A DNA stretch of 21,683 nt from Acidaminococcaceae bacterium. Lineage in GTDB: Bacteria > Bacillota > Negativicutes > Acidaminococcales > Acidaminococcaceae. The DNA lies in assembly GCA_022653215.1 (NCBI GenBank), contig JALCSJ010000011.1, positions 1 through 21,683 of the forward strand, written 5' to 3'. This document shows positions 21,673 through 21,683 of this stretch, piece after piece. Within the stretch, counting starts at the first letter, position 1, and each line of letters opens with the position of its first letter. A program made the position numbers and the translations under genes. The notes beneath the pieces were generated by a model. It searched no databases, had not been told where the DNA came from, and saw only the letters and a program-made list of their open reading frames with translations.

Positions 21673-21683
21673 AGTTTTCCGGA

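Overview
The window reads as a chromosomal segment of a low-to-moderate GC, anaerobic Firmicutes-type bacterium, most likely a Negativicutes relative of Phascolarctobacterium/Acidaminococcus. That placement is an inference from gene content (Pta, rubredoxin, two ECF vitamin/precursor S components, M20D hydrolase, FeoAB) and cannot be proven here. No rRNA, tRNA, CRISPR array, insertion sequence or phage gene was seen.

Layout: (1) 1-7670, all minus: a 1614-codon multidomain gene (HD hydrolase, HEAT-like helices, NadD-like nucleotidyltransferase, GNAT-like and phosphoribosyltransferase-like parts), then a divergent lactate/malate dehydrogenase-family gene, a two-domain flavodoxin-fold gene, and feoA-feoB. 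A second promoter with a Fur-like site precedes feoA. (2) 7770-7948: a large branched hairpin element and the pta terminator. (3) 7981-9369, minus: pta and rubredoxin. (4) 9441-11809, minus: thiW-thiM-thiE behind a Thi-box-like leader, a thiazole uptake and salvage unit. (5) 11827-12684, minus: ChbG/HpnK-type deacetylase. (6) 12880-14907, plus: a secreted PepSY-like protein, then a lemA-TPM membrane operon followed by a second branched hairpin element. (7) 15085-17930, minus: a small Pro/Arg-rich exported protein behind a perfect 22-bp palindrome, then DUF1015-serC, which overlap. (8) 18034-18622, minus: a QueT-type transporter under a preQ1-I-like riboswitch. (9) 18795-21594, plus: an unassigned membrane transporter, a free-standing M20 lid domain and an M20D hydrolase.

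The most interesting point is at 20072-21594. The full-length M20 hydrolase keeps its metal-site motifs, but its own lid domain has lost the conserved His-Gly (Asn197-Pro198 instead). The 110-residue gene just upstream is a lone lid domain that keeps this His-Gly, at an ungapped alignable position. This suggests a two-subunit M20 enzyme in which a separate protein supplies the lid histidine, linked to a dedicated transporter. Second is the giant HD/nucleotidyltransferase protein, which joins in one chain the YqeK-like and NadD-like activities usually made as neighbours. Third are structured intergenic elements at 7770-7887 and 14928-15022 with shared architecture and short shared sequences, plus a Thi-box leader whose 3' half does not match the standard TPP aptamer.
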